From contig NZ_WOTN01000004.1 in NCBI RefSeq assembly GCF_010993745.1, positions 124,001 through 188,000 of the forward strand: DNA of 64,000 nt, read 5' to 3'. Of the stretch, positions 36,176 to 44,954 are shown in pieces. Position 1 is the stretch's first letter. Every line of letters begins with the position of its first letter. The notes beneath the pieces were generated by a model. It was not told the DNA's origin, searched no databases, and saw nothing but the letters and a program-made list of their open reading frames with translations. The DNA comes from Fodinicola acaciae. Lineage in GTDB: Bacteria > Actinomycetota > Actinomycetes > Mycobacteriales > HKI-0501. The position numbers and the translations under genes were made by a program.

Positions 36176-37213
36176 TCAGTCGCCGCGGCGCGGCCGGCCG
36201 AAGGCCTCCTGCTCGATCTTCGTCGCGTTCATCCACAGGTAGCGGTCGGCGCCGCCACCGAGCAGCGCCATCATGTCGTCGCGCATCGCCTGCATCAGGC
36301 CGGCGGTATGCGGCGTCAGGCGCAGCACGGCACGTGCCGCCGAGGCCTCGATCGGCGACAGCCGCTGCATCATCACCAGGTCCGACTCGCCGACGGCGCC
36401 GAAACCGTACGCGGACAGCTCCGGCAGCACGGTCAGCTGCGTCTGCCACATCCCCAGCGCCGGCGCGACCGGCCGCGGACTGTTGCCGGTGTCGTTGACG
36501 ACCAGACCTGGAGCCGACGCCGTGCCGCCGACCATCGCGGCCTCGGCGGCTGGTACGACCTGCACGCGATCGCGCTCGCCGGTCGCCCACAGGCCCCAGT
36601 CACGCCACGCCTCCGGCCGCTGGGTCTGGATGACGATCCGCGCACCGACCGCCAGCGCGCGAAACAGGACGACCCGGGTGATCCACAGGCCGCCGATCAG
36701 CGTGAGCCGGGTCGACTGCTCGCGGAACAGCCGTACGACCACCGGCTTGGTCTCCACGTCCACGCCGAGCAGGACACCGGCCGGATCGACCGGAAACGCC
36801 AGTCGGTCCAGCTCGGCGACCGCCAGGCCGTGCGCCGGCAACTGAGCGGCGGCCGGTGTGCCGAGGTTGAGGTCCGGATCGGTCGGCCGCAGCGGTCGCA
36901 GGCCGCGACCGTAGACGGTGCCGCGCGAGACCGGCGATGAAACCGGTGAGGTGCCGGAGGACGGGCCGCCGGACACCGCTCCCGACGGCGCCGAGCCTGG
37001 CCGCGTCACGACGCCGAGGCCGGATGCCGGTCCGGCCGATCCGGACGCCGGTGCGGCGCCGGAGACCGGAGCGCCACCAGCCGGCAGCACCGGTCGCGGC
37101 TGCGGCGGCGGCACCTGTGGAGGAGGTCCCTGTGGAGGAGGTCCCTGTGGAGGCGGTGGTACGGACGCTCGACCGCCTGGCCGCGGCGGAGGCGGCTGGC
37201 CCGGACCTGTCAT
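36176..37213 (-). CDS. ESX-associated protein, possibly a degenerate P-loop fold
   Basis: This 345-residue protein has a Pro-rich N terminus (about 1-105) and a folded C-terminal part (about 130-345). The segment LTLIGGLWITRVVLFRALAVGARIVIQTQRPEAW looks like the start of an FtsK-type ATPase core, but the Walker A Gly-Lys-Ser/Thr is missing. I do not recognise a named family. The ATG at 37213 overlaps the eccE stop by 4 nt, so it is made together with EccE and is probably a core or accessory ESX part. Confidence 0.7.
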   Translation of the reverse strand: MTGPGQPPPPRPGGRASVPPPPQGPPPQGPPPQVPPPQPRPVLPAGGAPVSGAAPASGSAGPASGLGVVTRPGSAPSGAVSGGPSSGTSPVSSPVSRGTVYGRGLRPLRPTDPDLNLGTPAAAQLPAHGLAVAELDRLAFPVDPAGVLLGVDVETKPVVVRLFREQSTRLTLIGGLWITRVVLFRALAVGARIVIQTQRPEAWRDWGLWATGERDRVQVVPAAEAAMVGGTASAPGLVVNDTGNSPRPVAPALGMWQTQLTVLPELSAYGFGAVGESDLVMMQRLSPIEASAARAVLRLTPHTAGLMQAMRDDMMALLGGGADRYLWMNATKIEQEAFGRPRRGD

Positions 37214-38481
37214 CGCAATCCCCCCGCTGTCGGTGCCGTTGCATACATCCCGGCGGCCTGCTGACCGGGCAACGCGCTCAGCCTGGCGCCGGCGCGCTGC
37301 GCGATGCCGCGCGCGGCGTCGACCGCGGCCGGCAGCACCGACGACGGCGCGGCCAGCCGGATCGCCGTACGGATGCCGGCGACGCCGTCGACCGGGTCGT
37401 CCATCGTGAGCGCCACGGTCGTGCTCGCCCCAGGCGTACGCGCGAGCGCGGCGATCAGACCCGGCTCGCCGGGACGCTGGTCCGGCCACCGGCTCACCGC
37501 GAGGGTGCGGTGCGCGAGACCGCTGACCGCGACGTGGTCCCAGCGCTCGTCGAACCGGCGCTCGGCGGTCAACCCGGCCGCGTCGACGCCGCAGCACCGA
37601 GCCAGCGCGTCCAACAGCGCGGGCGCGTCGAGTACGCGGTGGTCGACGCCGGCCGCCGCGAACACCTTGGCCAGCCGGCCGACGGTGGCCGCCAGCGCCT
37701 TGGCCACGCCGTCCGGACCGCCACCCCGGCTCGCCGCCGCGGCCGCCGCGACCTCGGCCGGCAGTCGTACGGCCAGCCAGGTGTGCCGTTGAGCGGCGAT
37801 GGCGCCAGCGTCCAGGCCCGGCAGCTGCGCGTACGAGGCGACCGCCGGACTGGCCGCCGGCAGCTGCGCCGTCGGCGCCGGCACGGCATGTGTCACCAGC
37901 TGGATGCGTACGCCTCGGACACCGCCTTCGACGAGCACCTCGGCCAGAGCGTCCAGCGGCAGCCCGGCGCTGCCGGCCGCGCGCAGGCCGACCGGGTTGG
38001 CGATCGCGATCGCGGCGAACCAGCCGTCGCCGTCCGAGCCGATGCCGACCCTGTTCATCCGGTCGAGCACATCGTGCAGCACCAACGTCGGCGCCAACTC
38101 GGTGAGCGCGCGCAGCCGCGGATCCTCGACGTTCGGCCGCGGCCGGCGGCGCCGCCGGCCGGCCAGTTCCCAGCGCAGGCCGATCGCCTCGAACAGCCAC
38201 CGGCCGCCGGTCGGTACGAACGCGAAGACCAACAGGACGACGGCGACGAACCCACCTGCGGCCAGGCCGATCGGCCCGAAGGCGAGACCGAGCAGCACAC
38301 CGGCCGCGGCGACCTGCAGCGTCACCACCTGACCGACGGCGACCGCGCCGAGCCGGCCACGGCGCCGCTGTGCCACCGGCCGGACCGGACCGCTCGGCGG
38401 CGGCTGACCCGGCGTGCCCACCCTGGCGGCACCTCGTGCGGCCGGCGGCTGAGCCGGAGGGTTGGCCGGAGGGATCGACAT
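37210..38481 (-). CDS. eccE: EccE, ESX membrane component
   Basis: This 423-residue protein has a Pro/Arg-rich N terminus, two transmembrane helices (about 49-70 and 73-92), and a large C-terminal domain with the EccE pattern (WFAAIAIANPVGLR, WDHVAVSGLAHRTLAVSRWPD). EccE lies at the rim of the ESX complex. It is divergent from eccB, with 63 bp between them that must hold both promoters. Confidence 0.88.
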   Translation of the reverse strand: MSIPPANPPAQPPAARGAARVGTPGQPPPSGPVRPVAQRRRGRLGAVAVGQVVTLQVAAAGVLLGLAFGPIGLAAGGFVAVVLLVFAFVPTGGRWLFEAIGLRWELAGRRRRRPRPNVEDPRLRALTELAPTLVLHDVLDRMNRVGIGSDGDGWFAAIAIANPVGLRAAGSAGLPLDALAEVLVEGGVRGVRIQLVTHAVPAPTAQLPAASPAVASYAQLPGLDAGAIAAQRHTWLAVRLPAEVAAAAAASRGGGPDGVAKALAATVGRLAKVFAAAGVDHRVLDAPALLDALARCCGVDAAGLTAERRFDERWDHVAVSGLAHRTLAVSRWPDQRPGEPGLIAALARTPGASTTVALTMDDPVDGVAGIRTAIRLAAPSSVLPAAVDAARGIAQRAGARLSALPGQQAAGMYATAPTAGGLR

Positions 38482-38544
38482 GAGCCCGTATTGTAGGGAC
38501 GCCTGGCGACAGATCAGGCGAGAGCCAGAACGGGGAGTCCGGAC

Positions 38545-39951
38545 GTGACCTCACGCCGCGAGCAACTGGAGGCGTACCGGTTCGTCACCCGGCGGATCGG
38601 GTCCGCGCTGCTGTTCGGCGAGCCGGAGACCAACGAGCTGCCGATGCGCCGGCTCGGCCTGTCCACCTTCGGGTCGGTGATGATCGCCGTGCTGGTGGTC
38701 GCCGCGGTCGGGGTCATCGGCTTCATCAACCCGTCCGGCAACACCAGCTGGAAGAACTCCCAGTCGATCACCATCGAGAAGGAGACCGGCACCCGGCTCT
38801 ATTATCACGACGGCAGGCTCTCGCCGATCCTCAACTTCTCCTCGGCGCTGCTGATCGTCGGTTCGCCGAATCCGCCGGTCAACACCGTCTCGCGCAACTC
38901 GCTGGCCGACGTGCCGCGCGGCGCCGCGTACGGCATCGTCGGCGCTCCTGACCTGCTGCCCAGTCCGCAGCAGCTGCTGAAAGACCCGTGGTCGGTGTGC
39001 GCCGGCACGATCGTGGACCCCTCCACCGGTCAGAAGAAATACGTCGGAGTGTCGGTCGGTGGCGGCATCAACGGCGACGACCTCGGCGACAAAGGCGTAC
39101 TCGTGCAGCCGACCGGCTCCTCGGACGTCTTCCTGCTGTGGAACAACCAGCGGCTGAAGGTGCCGGACGCCAACGTCGAGCGCGCGTCGCTCGGCTGGGC
39201 CACAGCGTCGGTGGTCGAGGTCGGAGCGGCCTTCCTCAACGCCGTGCCCGCCGGCCCCGACCTGGCCAAGCCGACCATCGACAACGCCGGCCAGGCCGGC
39301 CCGCCGATCGGCGGCCGCGCCACCAGGATCGGCGACGTCGTCGAGCTCGGTAACACACCGCAGTTCTTCGTCGTGCTGTCCGACGGCCTGGCGGTGCTGC
39401 CGGCGACGGCGGCCAAGCTGATGCTTGCCGGCGGGCAGCCGATCCAGCTGGACCCGACGACGTACGCGTCGGCGACCAAGTCGCAGACCCAGTCGGTGGT
39501 GCCGAAGGGCTATCCGCTCGGCGACGTGCCGCAGCTCGCCGCGATGAACGCGCCGACCTCGACGGTCTGCGCGTCGCTGTCCAGTTCGAACGGCTCGGAC
39601 GTGCGGATCTCGACGCTGGCCAGTACGCCGCCGGCGTTCACCGACAAGGATCCGACCGTGCCGCCGTCCAACTCGACGGCGACCACCCCGACCGCCGACC
39701 GGGTGTACGTGCCAGGCGGCCGTGGCGCGGTCGTACGCGACCTGCCGGCGCCCGGTGTCACCACCGGCACGCTCTATCTGGTCACCGACTCCGGCGTACG
39801 CTTCCCGATCGCCTCGCAGACCGACCTCGGCGCGCTCGGCTACGGCGACGTGACGCCGCAGGCGGTGTCGACGAACGTACTCAGCCTGCTGCCGACCGGG
39901 CCGACGCTGTCGATCCAGGCGGCCAGGAATGCGGTCGTTACCGGTCGATAA
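38545..39951 (+). CDS. eccB: EccB, ESX periplasmic/membrane component
   Basis: This 468-residue protein begins with the EccB signature TSRREQLEAYRFVTRRIGSAL, has one transmembrane helix (about 45-63), and a large extracellular domain with repeats (VPGGRGAVVRDLP, LYLVTDSGVRFPI) and two conserved Cys (VCAGTI, VCASLSS) that usually form a disulfide. EccB spans the membrane on the outer face of the ESX core. Confidence 0.93.
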   Translation: MTSRREQLEAYRFVTRRIGSALLFGEPETNELPMRRLGLSTFGSVMIAVLVVAAVGVIGFINPSGNTSWKNSQSITIEKETGTRLYYHDGRLSPILNFSSALLIVGSPNPPVNTVSRNSLADVPRGAAYGIVGAPDLLPSPQQLLKDPWSVCAGTIVDPSTGQKKYVGVSVGGGINGDDLGDKGVLVQPTGSSDVFLLWNNQRLKVPDANVERASLGWATASVVEVGAAFLNAVPAGPDLAKPTIDNAGQAGPPIGGRATRIGDVVELGNTPQFFVVLSDGLAVLPATAAKLMLAGGQPIQLDPTTYASATKSQTQSVVPKGYPLGDVPQLAAMNAPTSTVCASLSSSNGSDVRISTLASTPPAFTDKDPTVPPSNSTATTPTADRVYVPGGRGAVVRDLPAPGVTTGTLYLVTDSGVRFPIASQTDLGALGYGDVTPQAVSTNVLSLLPTGPTLSIQAARNAVVTGR

Positions 39952-40048
39952 CGGCCTGTGGACAAACCACCGCACGAGGTTGTCACGGCCGGCTACGCTG
40001 TCCGGTGAAGCGGCCTTTGACCTTCAGATGACGACGGGGAGATCGACG

Positions 40049-40423
40049 ATGAGCGTCGAGTTCGACATCCACTCGCTGCAGGACTTTCGTAAGGCGTTGG
40101 CGCAGCGGCAGAAGCAGGCGCAGGCGATCGTGACCGCGGTGACCAACCACCTGCAGCCGAGCAGGCCACCGGTCGGCGGGTTCGCCGACGCGAGCCTCTA
40201 CGCCAGCGACATGCGGACGAAGAACTCCGCCTATCTCGACCGGGTCACCAAGCTGCGCGACGCGCTCGACGTGGCGCTCACCGGCACCGACCAGATCATC
40301 AAGAACTACCAGACGGTGGAGGCGCTCAACCACGCCAACGCCGCCGACATCGCCGACCGGGTGGACACCATCGCCACCACGCTGAACCCGAAGAAGGACC
40401 AGAACACGAACGGGGCCGTGTGA
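40049..40423 (+). CDS. Small helical ESX protein with YxxxE motif
   Basis: This 124-residue helical protein (SVEFDIHSLQDFRKALAQRQKQAQ...) ends its second helix in YQTVEALNHANA, a Y-x-x-x-E export motif. There is no W-x-G at the turn. It is like the PE-type partner of a PE/PPE pair, with the larger WXG protein starting 1 nt after. The ATG at 40049 has GGGGAG before it and is preferred. Confidence 0.72.
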   Translation: MSVEFDIHSLQDFRKALAQRQKQAQAIVTAVTNHLQPSRPPVGGFADASLYASDMRTKNSAYLDRVTKLRDALDVALTGTDQIIKNYQTVEALNHANAADIADRVDTIATTLNPKKDQNTNGAV

Positions 40424-40424
40424 G

Positions 40425-41603
40425 ATGACCGCGGACAAGTACCTGAAGACCGACTACAGCAAGATCCCGCACGAGCAGCTCTACAACCAGCTGCACGAGG
40501 GTAAGGCCGGCAAGGACTTCGACGACGCCGCCGCGCTGTATGACAAGCAGCGGCTCGACGCGCACACGCTGGCCGGCGACATCGGCGGCGACCTGCGCAA
40601 GCTCGAGCAGGTGTGGAAGGGCGAGGCCTTCGACGCATACAAGACTGCGGTCGGCGCGATCTCGACCTTCGCGGAGAAGCTCGGTGACGACTTCAGCACC
40701 ACGTTCCACACGCTGAGCGGTCTCAAGCCGCACCTGGCGCAGGCGCTGAAGGACATGCCGAACCCGAAGGACACCGACGACAACGACTCGACGATCGGCG
40801 GCGCGGCGGCCGGCGCCGCGGCCGGTACGGTCATCGCCGGCCCGGTCGGCACGGTGGCCGGTGGCATCGTCGGCGGCATCTTCGGCCACGACCGGGACGA
40901 GCAGCAGCGCAAGGCCGCGCACGCGAAGGCCGCGCAGGTCGTCTCGACGTACGCGCAGTATCTGGCCGGCGCCGGCGTCAACGCCACCGCCGAGGTGCCG
41001 CAGCAGCCGCCGCACCTGCCAACCCACGTCAACACCAGCAGCCCGACGCTGACCAGCACCAGCGCCGGTCCCGGCACGACGGGCGCACCGGCGCACCTGA
41101 CGGTGGACAAGCCGGCGGATCCCAAGCACGGGCCAACGACCACACCGGTGTCCGATCCGCCGAACCTCGACCAGGACCGGCCGACGACCACGCCGCCGCC
41201 TTCGACGGTTGGTACGCCGCCGGTCGGCACGCACACGCCGAGTGGAGCCGGCCTCGCCGGTGGTGGGGTCGGCGCACTGCCGGCCACCGGTCTCGGCGGT
41301 GGTGGCCTCGCGTCCGCCGGCATCGGTGGCGCGAGCGCGGGCGCTCCCGGCCTGGCCGGTGGCACCGCCGGTGCCGGTGGCGCCGCTGGCCTGTTCGGCA
41401 CCGGCTCCGGCCAGAACCTCGGCGTCGGTGGCGCCCGCGGCGCGAAGAAAGGCGCTGGCAAAGGCACTCGTGGCGGTGCCGGAGCGGGTCGCCGTGGCGA
41501 GGACGACCAGCCGGAGGAATACGAGACCTGGTTGACCGAGGACGAGATGGTGTGGGGCAACGACACCGACGCGCCGCCGCCGGTGCTCGGCGAGAAGTCC
41601 TGA
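40425..41603 (+). CDS. Large WXG/PPE-like ESX substrate with acidic WL-VWG tail
   Basis: This 392-residue protein has a helical domain with W-K-G (QVWKGEAFDAYKTA, about 64), a Gly-zipper-like membrane-active stretch (GGAAAGAAAGTVIAGPVG), a Thr/Pro-rich and then Gly-rich region, and the tail ETWLTEDEMVWG...PPPVLG. Layout and tail match the gene at 27073-28239. It is probably co-secreted with the small helical protein just upstream. Confidence 0.78.
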   Translation: MTADKYLKTDYSKIPHEQLYNQLHEGKAGKDFDDAAALYDKQRLDAHTLAGDIGGDLRKLEQVWKGEAFDAYKTAVGAISTFAEKLGDDFSTTFHTLSGLKPHLAQALKDMPNPKDTDDNDSTIGGAAAGAAAGTVIAGPVGTVAGGIVGGIFGHDRDEQQRKAAHAKAAQVVSTYAQYLAGAGVNATAEVPQQPPHLPTHVNTSSPTLTSTSAGPGTTGAPAHLTVDKPADPKHGPTTTPVSDPPNLDQDRPTTTPPPSTVGTPPVGTHTPSGAGLAGGGVGALPATGLGGGGLASAGIGGASAGAPGLAGGTAGAGGAAGLFGTGSGQNLGVGGARGAKKGAGKGTRGGAGAGRRGEDDQPEEYETWLTEDEMVWGNDTDAPPPVLGEKS

Positions 41604-41648
41604 CGACTCCGTTTCGCTGAGCGGCGCGATCTGTGCTGTATTGGCGCA

Positions 41649-42851
41649 ATGGCCCGCCGCGTGTCCAAACCCAGCCGTGCCGCCGCGATCGCGGCGGCGG
41701 AGTTGGCGCGACTGCTGCGCACCGAGACCGTCGGCGGCGCGTTGTTGTTGGCCGCCGCGGCTCTCGCCTTGGTCCTGGCCAACACGCCGCTGGCCGGCGC
41801 GTACGAGTCGATCCAGAAGCTGACCGTCGGGCCGGACGTCCTGCATCTGCGGCTGAGCCTGTCCAGCTGGGCCAAGGACGGCCTGCTCGCCGTCTTCTTC
41901 TATGTCGCCGGCTGCGAGCTGAAACGCGAGCTGGTCACCGGTGAGCTCTCGTCGGCGCGCCGGGCGGCGCTGCCGGCGATCGCCGCCATGGCCGGCATGG
42001 TCGTGCCGGCGGTGGTGTGCCTCGCGGTCGGTTTCGGCGCCGACGGCATCGGTGCGGCGTGGCCGGTGCCGGTCGCGACCGACATCGCCTTCGCGCTTGC
42101 GGTGCTGGCGATCAGCGCACCGGGCCTGCCGCCGGGCGTACGGATTTTCCTGCTGTCGCTGGCCGTCGTCGACGACCTCGGCGCGATCCTGCTGATCGCC
42201 GCGCTGTTCACCGGCAAGATTTCGTTGCTGGCACTGGGGATCGCCGTGGTGCTGCTGGCGGTTTTCTGGCTGCTCCAGTATGGCCGCGTGCGCAGCACGT
42301 GGATCTATCTGCCGCTGGTGCTCGGTGTCTGGATCGCCGTGCACGCGTCGGGACTGCACGCAACGCTCGCCGGCATCGCGTTGGGTCTGCTCACGCGCGT
42401 ACGCACCGATGCGGACGAGGACCTGCCGCCGGCCGTACGGATGGAACACCTGCTCAGTCCGCTGTCGGCCGGTGTGTGCGTGCCGCTGTTCGCGTTTTTC
42501 GCCGCCGGCGTCCCCGTCGACGGCAAAGCGCTTGGCGGTCTTTTCACCGACCGGGTGGCCATCGCGGTGATCGTCGGGCTGGTGGTGGGGAAACTGGTCG
42601 GCGTCGCCGGTGGTGCGTTGCTGGCCGTACGACTGCGGCTGGGGCGGCTGCCGGACGGGATGGGGATCCGAGACCTGCTGGCCGTGTCGCTGTTGGCCGG
42701 CTGTGGATTCACCGTGAGCCTGCTGATCGCCGAGCTGTCGTTTGGCGAGAGCGCGCGCGGCGAGCGGATTACGCTCGCGGTCATGGTCGGGTCGGTGATC
42801 GCGGCGGTGGTCGCCGGCATCGTCCTGCGCGTACGCGCGCGTTCGAGCTAG
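41649..42851 (+). CDS. nhaA: NhaA-type Na+/H+ antiporter
   Basis: This 400-residue membrane protein has about twelve helices and the NhaA motifs: VFFYVAGCELKREL (about 85), PVPVATDIAFALAVL (about 140) and LAVVDDLGAILLIA with the Asp pair that binds Na+/H+ (about 172). It exchanges Na+ for H+ to control pH and sodium. The start ATG at 41649 gives full length. It ends in the homologous 73-bp element described separately. Confidence 0.93.
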   Translation: MARRVSKPSRAAAIAAAELARLLRTETVGGALLLAAAALALVLANTPLAGAYESIQKLTVGPDVLHLRLSLSSWAKDGLLAVFFYVAGCELKRELVTGELSSARRAALPAIAAMAGMVVPAVVCLAVGFGADGIGAAWPVPVATDIAFALAVLAISAPGLPPGVRIFLLSLAVVDDLGAILLIAALFTGKISLLALGIAVVLLAVFWLLQYGRVRSTWIYLPLVLGVWIAVHASGLHATLAGIALGLLTRVRTDADEDLPPAVRMEHLLSPLSAGVCVPLFAFFAAGVPVDGKALGGLFTDRVAIAVIVGLVVGKLVGVAGGALLAVRLRLGRLPDGMGIRDLLAVSLLAGCGFTVSLLIAELSFGESARGERITLAVMVGSVIAAVVAGIVLRVRARSS

Positions 42852-42929
42852 TGTCCGATTGTCACCTCGCGAGACATCGCCGCAGGTCAACCGCCATCCG
42901 ACGACGCAATCGGAATCCGGTTGCGTCGT
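42851..42929. repeat. Interspersed repeat element with palindrome, copy 3
   Basis: The element starts at the end of nhaA with GTGTCCGATTGTCAC and ends in a 14-1-14 palindrome (42901-42914 with 42916-42929; one G-T pair). The first 73 bp (42851-42923) align without gaps to 61327-61399 at 54 of 73 positions, so these are two copies of one element. It lies between convergent nhaA and the universal stress gene. Confidence 0.75.
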
Positions 42930-42935
42930 CCGTGG

Positions 42936-43433
42936 TCAGGGGACGACGACGACCGGCTGGTCGCAGCGGCGGACGATCCGGCCGGCGACCGAGCCGACCA
43001 GGCGGTGCAGCCGCGACGCGGACCGGCCGACCACCACGGCGTCGGCGCGCAGCTCGTCGGCGACGGCGAGCAGCTCACGGTCCGGCGATCCCATCCGCTC
43101 GACCAGTTCCCACTGCACGACACAGCAGGACAGCACGTCGCCGACCTGGCCGATGAGGTCGGCGTCGGCGATGTCGTCAGGCAGCACGTCGAGGGCGCCG
43201 AAGCCGGTCGGCATCACCGTGCCGGTGGAGCGTACGTAGACGACGACCAGCCGGGTGCCGAGCCGGCGCGCCAGGCCGGCGGCGTACGCCAGCGCGTGCT
43301 CACTGGACGCGGACCCGTCGAAGCCGGCTATGACCGGCGCGGGTGACGGCGAAAACGATTCCTCACCGTGCGCTGATCCAGCGGGGTCCCTCACCGGTTC
43401 GTATCCCACCGCTGTCGCCTCCTCGGCTTCCAC
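42936..43433 (-). CDS. Universal stress protein (UspA family)
   Basis: This 165-residue protein has a 30-residue acidic lead, then one Usp domain starting APVIAGFDGSASSEHAL and ending AVVVGRSASRLHRLVGSVAGRIVRR...PVVVV. The G-x2-G-x9-G-S/T nucleotide motif is only partly kept (GRSASRLHRLVGS), so ATP binding is uncertain. GTG start at 43433. Confidence 0.88.
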   Translation of the reverse strand: MEAEEATAVGYEPVRDPAGSAHGEESFSPSPAPVIAGFDGSASSEHALAYAAGLARRLGTRLVVVYVRSTGTVMPTGFGALDVLPDDIADADLIGQVGDVLSCCVVQWELVERMGSPDRELLAVADELRADAVVVGRSASRLHRLVGSVAGRIVRRCDQPVVVVP

Positions 43434-43444
43434 ACGACGTCGAG

Positions 43445-43981
43445 TCAGGCGTCCGGCCCGGAGCCGGACACGTGGTTTCTATCACCTATCCCGGCGGACG
43501 GCCCGCCGGACAGCCCTAAAAGTGACTGAATTTCCGTGACCGCACGACCCAGCCGACGCTGTTGCTCGGCGGTCAGATCGTCCAGGATCGCCATAATTCG
43601 GACGCGGAGCGCGTCGCGCGACTCGTCCAGCCGGGACAGGCCGTACGACGTCACCGAGACCAGCACGGCGCGCCGGTCGGACTCGTCGGACCGGCGGGTC
43701 ACCAGGCCCTGCGCCTCCAGCCGCGCCACCAGCGCGGTCATCGCCGGCTGTGAGCAGCGCTCGTAGTCGGCCAGCCGGCTGATCCGGGTCGGACCGAGCT
43801 CGTCCAGCAGCGCGAGCACCAGCACCTGCGAGGTCGACAGCGTGCCGGCACCGACGCGCTCGCGCGCCACCAGGCGGATCAGCCGACTGGCCGTGTCGAC
43901 CAGGCCGTCCGCGACCGCGCGCCGCGGATCCTCACCCAGTCCCAGCCGGAACGGGTCGACCGCGCGTACGTCGACGCTCAC
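43445..43981 (-). CDS. MarR family transcription regulator
   Basis: This 178-residue protein has the winged-helix core of MarR: LSTSQVLVLALLDELGPTRISRLADYERCSQPAMTALVARLEAQGLVTRRSDESDRRAVLVSVT, then a dimer helix. It is divergent from the hydrolase at 44058 and may control it and itself through the palindrome at 43992. The GTG start is about 10 nt from TATGTA, so the mRNA may be nearly leaderless. Confidence 0.9.
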   Translation of the reverse strand: MSVDVRAVDPFRLGLGEDPRRAVADGLVDTASRLIRLVARERVGAGTLSTSQVLVLALLDELGPTRISRLADYERCSQPAMTALVARLEAQGLVTRRSDESDRRAVLVSVTSYGLSRLDESRDALRVRIMAILDDLTAEQQRRLGRAVTEIQSLLGLSGGPSAGIGDRNHVSGSGPDA

Positions 43982-43991
43982 CCCTTGAGAT

Positions 43992-44010
43992 TACATAGCC
44001 TGGTTATGTA
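43992..44010. promoter_or_regulatory. Likely MarR operator
   Basis: TACATA (43992-43997) and TATGTA (44005-44010) form an exact inverted repeat with a 7-nt spacer, just upstream of the marR start and about 48 nt before the divergent hydrolase. Size and symmetry fit a MarR dimer site; TATGTA on the minus strand may double as the -10 element. Confidence 0.6.
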
Positions 44011-44057
44011 TCCGCAACCGGTCCCGCCCGCCAACCTCCGTGTGACACGCTGGATCG

Positions 44058-44945
44058 GTGCAGCGAGCCGACGACTCGTTGGTGCTCATCGACGGTCCCT
44101 GGCGGCACCGCGGCGTCGACGCCAACGGCAGCCGCTTCCATGTGGCCGAGACCGGTGACGGACCGCTGGTGTTGTTGCTGCACGGCTTCGGCGAGTTCTG
44201 GTGGACCTGGCGCCACCAGCTGGCGCCGCTCGCGGCCGCCGGCTATCGCGCGGTGGCGGTGGACCTGCGCGGCTATGGCGGCAGCGACAAACCACCGCGC
44301 GGATACGACGGCTACACGCTCGCCGCCGACATCGCCGGCCTGGTACGCGCGCTCGGCGAGCGCGACGCTGCCGTGGTCGGCCACGACCTCGGCGGCTATC
44401 TGGCCTGGTCGACCGCCTGCCTGCATCCGCGTACGGTCCGGCAGCTGGCGCTGGTCGGCAGTGCTCGCCCGCGCATCGCCGACCTGCGCCGCGACCGCGA
44501 CTTCGCGCTCTTCCAGCTGCCGCGCTACGAGCATCGGCTGACTAGCGACGGCGGCGCGGCAATCGGGACCCGATTGCGCACCCGTTCCGGTCCACAGTGG
44601 ACGCGGACGGCGGATTTCGCCGCGTACGAGCCGGTCTGCCGGCAGGCCTTCGGCATCCGGCAGGCGGCATTCTGCGCGCTGGAATACCACCGCTGGGCCG
44701 GCCGGTCGATGGTGCGGCCGAGCGGTTGGCGGTTTGCGCGGCTGCTGGCGACACCGTTGGCGCAGCCCGTCCTGCAGCTGCACGGTGAGGCCGACCCGTA
44801 CGTCCTGCCGGCGACCGCCGCCGCTGCCCGCACTTACGCGGACGGGCCGTACGAGTGGCAGCTGGTGCCCGGCGTCGGCCACTTTCCGCACGCAGAGGCG
44901 CCTGCCGAGGTCACCGCGCACCTCATCCGCTGGCTCGCGACGTGA
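44058..44945 (+). CDS. Alpha/beta hydrolase, epoxide-hydrolase-like
   Basis: This 295-residue protein has LLLHGFGEFWWTWRHQL (oxyanion region, about 39-55), DLRGYGGSDKPPRGYDGYT, nucleophile elbow GHDLGGYLAWS with an Asp nucleophile (about 109), and a late His in PGVGHFPHAE. It is of the soluble epoxide hydrolase type. GTG start at 44058. A CAATCGGG/CCCGATTG palindrome (about 44560-44576) lies within its reading frame. Confidence 0.86.
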   Translation: MQRADDSLVLIDGPWRHRGVDANGSRFHVAETGDGPLVLLLHGFGEFWWTWRHQLAPLAAAGYRAVAVDLRGYGGSDKPPRGYDGYTLAADIAGLVRALGERDAAVVGHDLGGYLAWSTACLHPRTVRQLALVGSARPRIADLRRDRDFALFQLPRYEHRLTSDGGAAIGTRLRTRSGPQWTRTADFAAYEPVCRQAFGIRQAAFCALEYHRWAGRSMVRPSGWRFARLLATPLAQPVLQLHGEADPYVLPATAAAARTYADGPYEWQLVPGVGHFPHAEAPAEVTAHLIRWLAT

Positions 44946-44954
44946 ATCCGCCGC

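Noticed and set aside
36937-38496. 519-codon frame opposite eccE
   Set aside because: Shadow frame; eccE and its overlapping partner explain the region.
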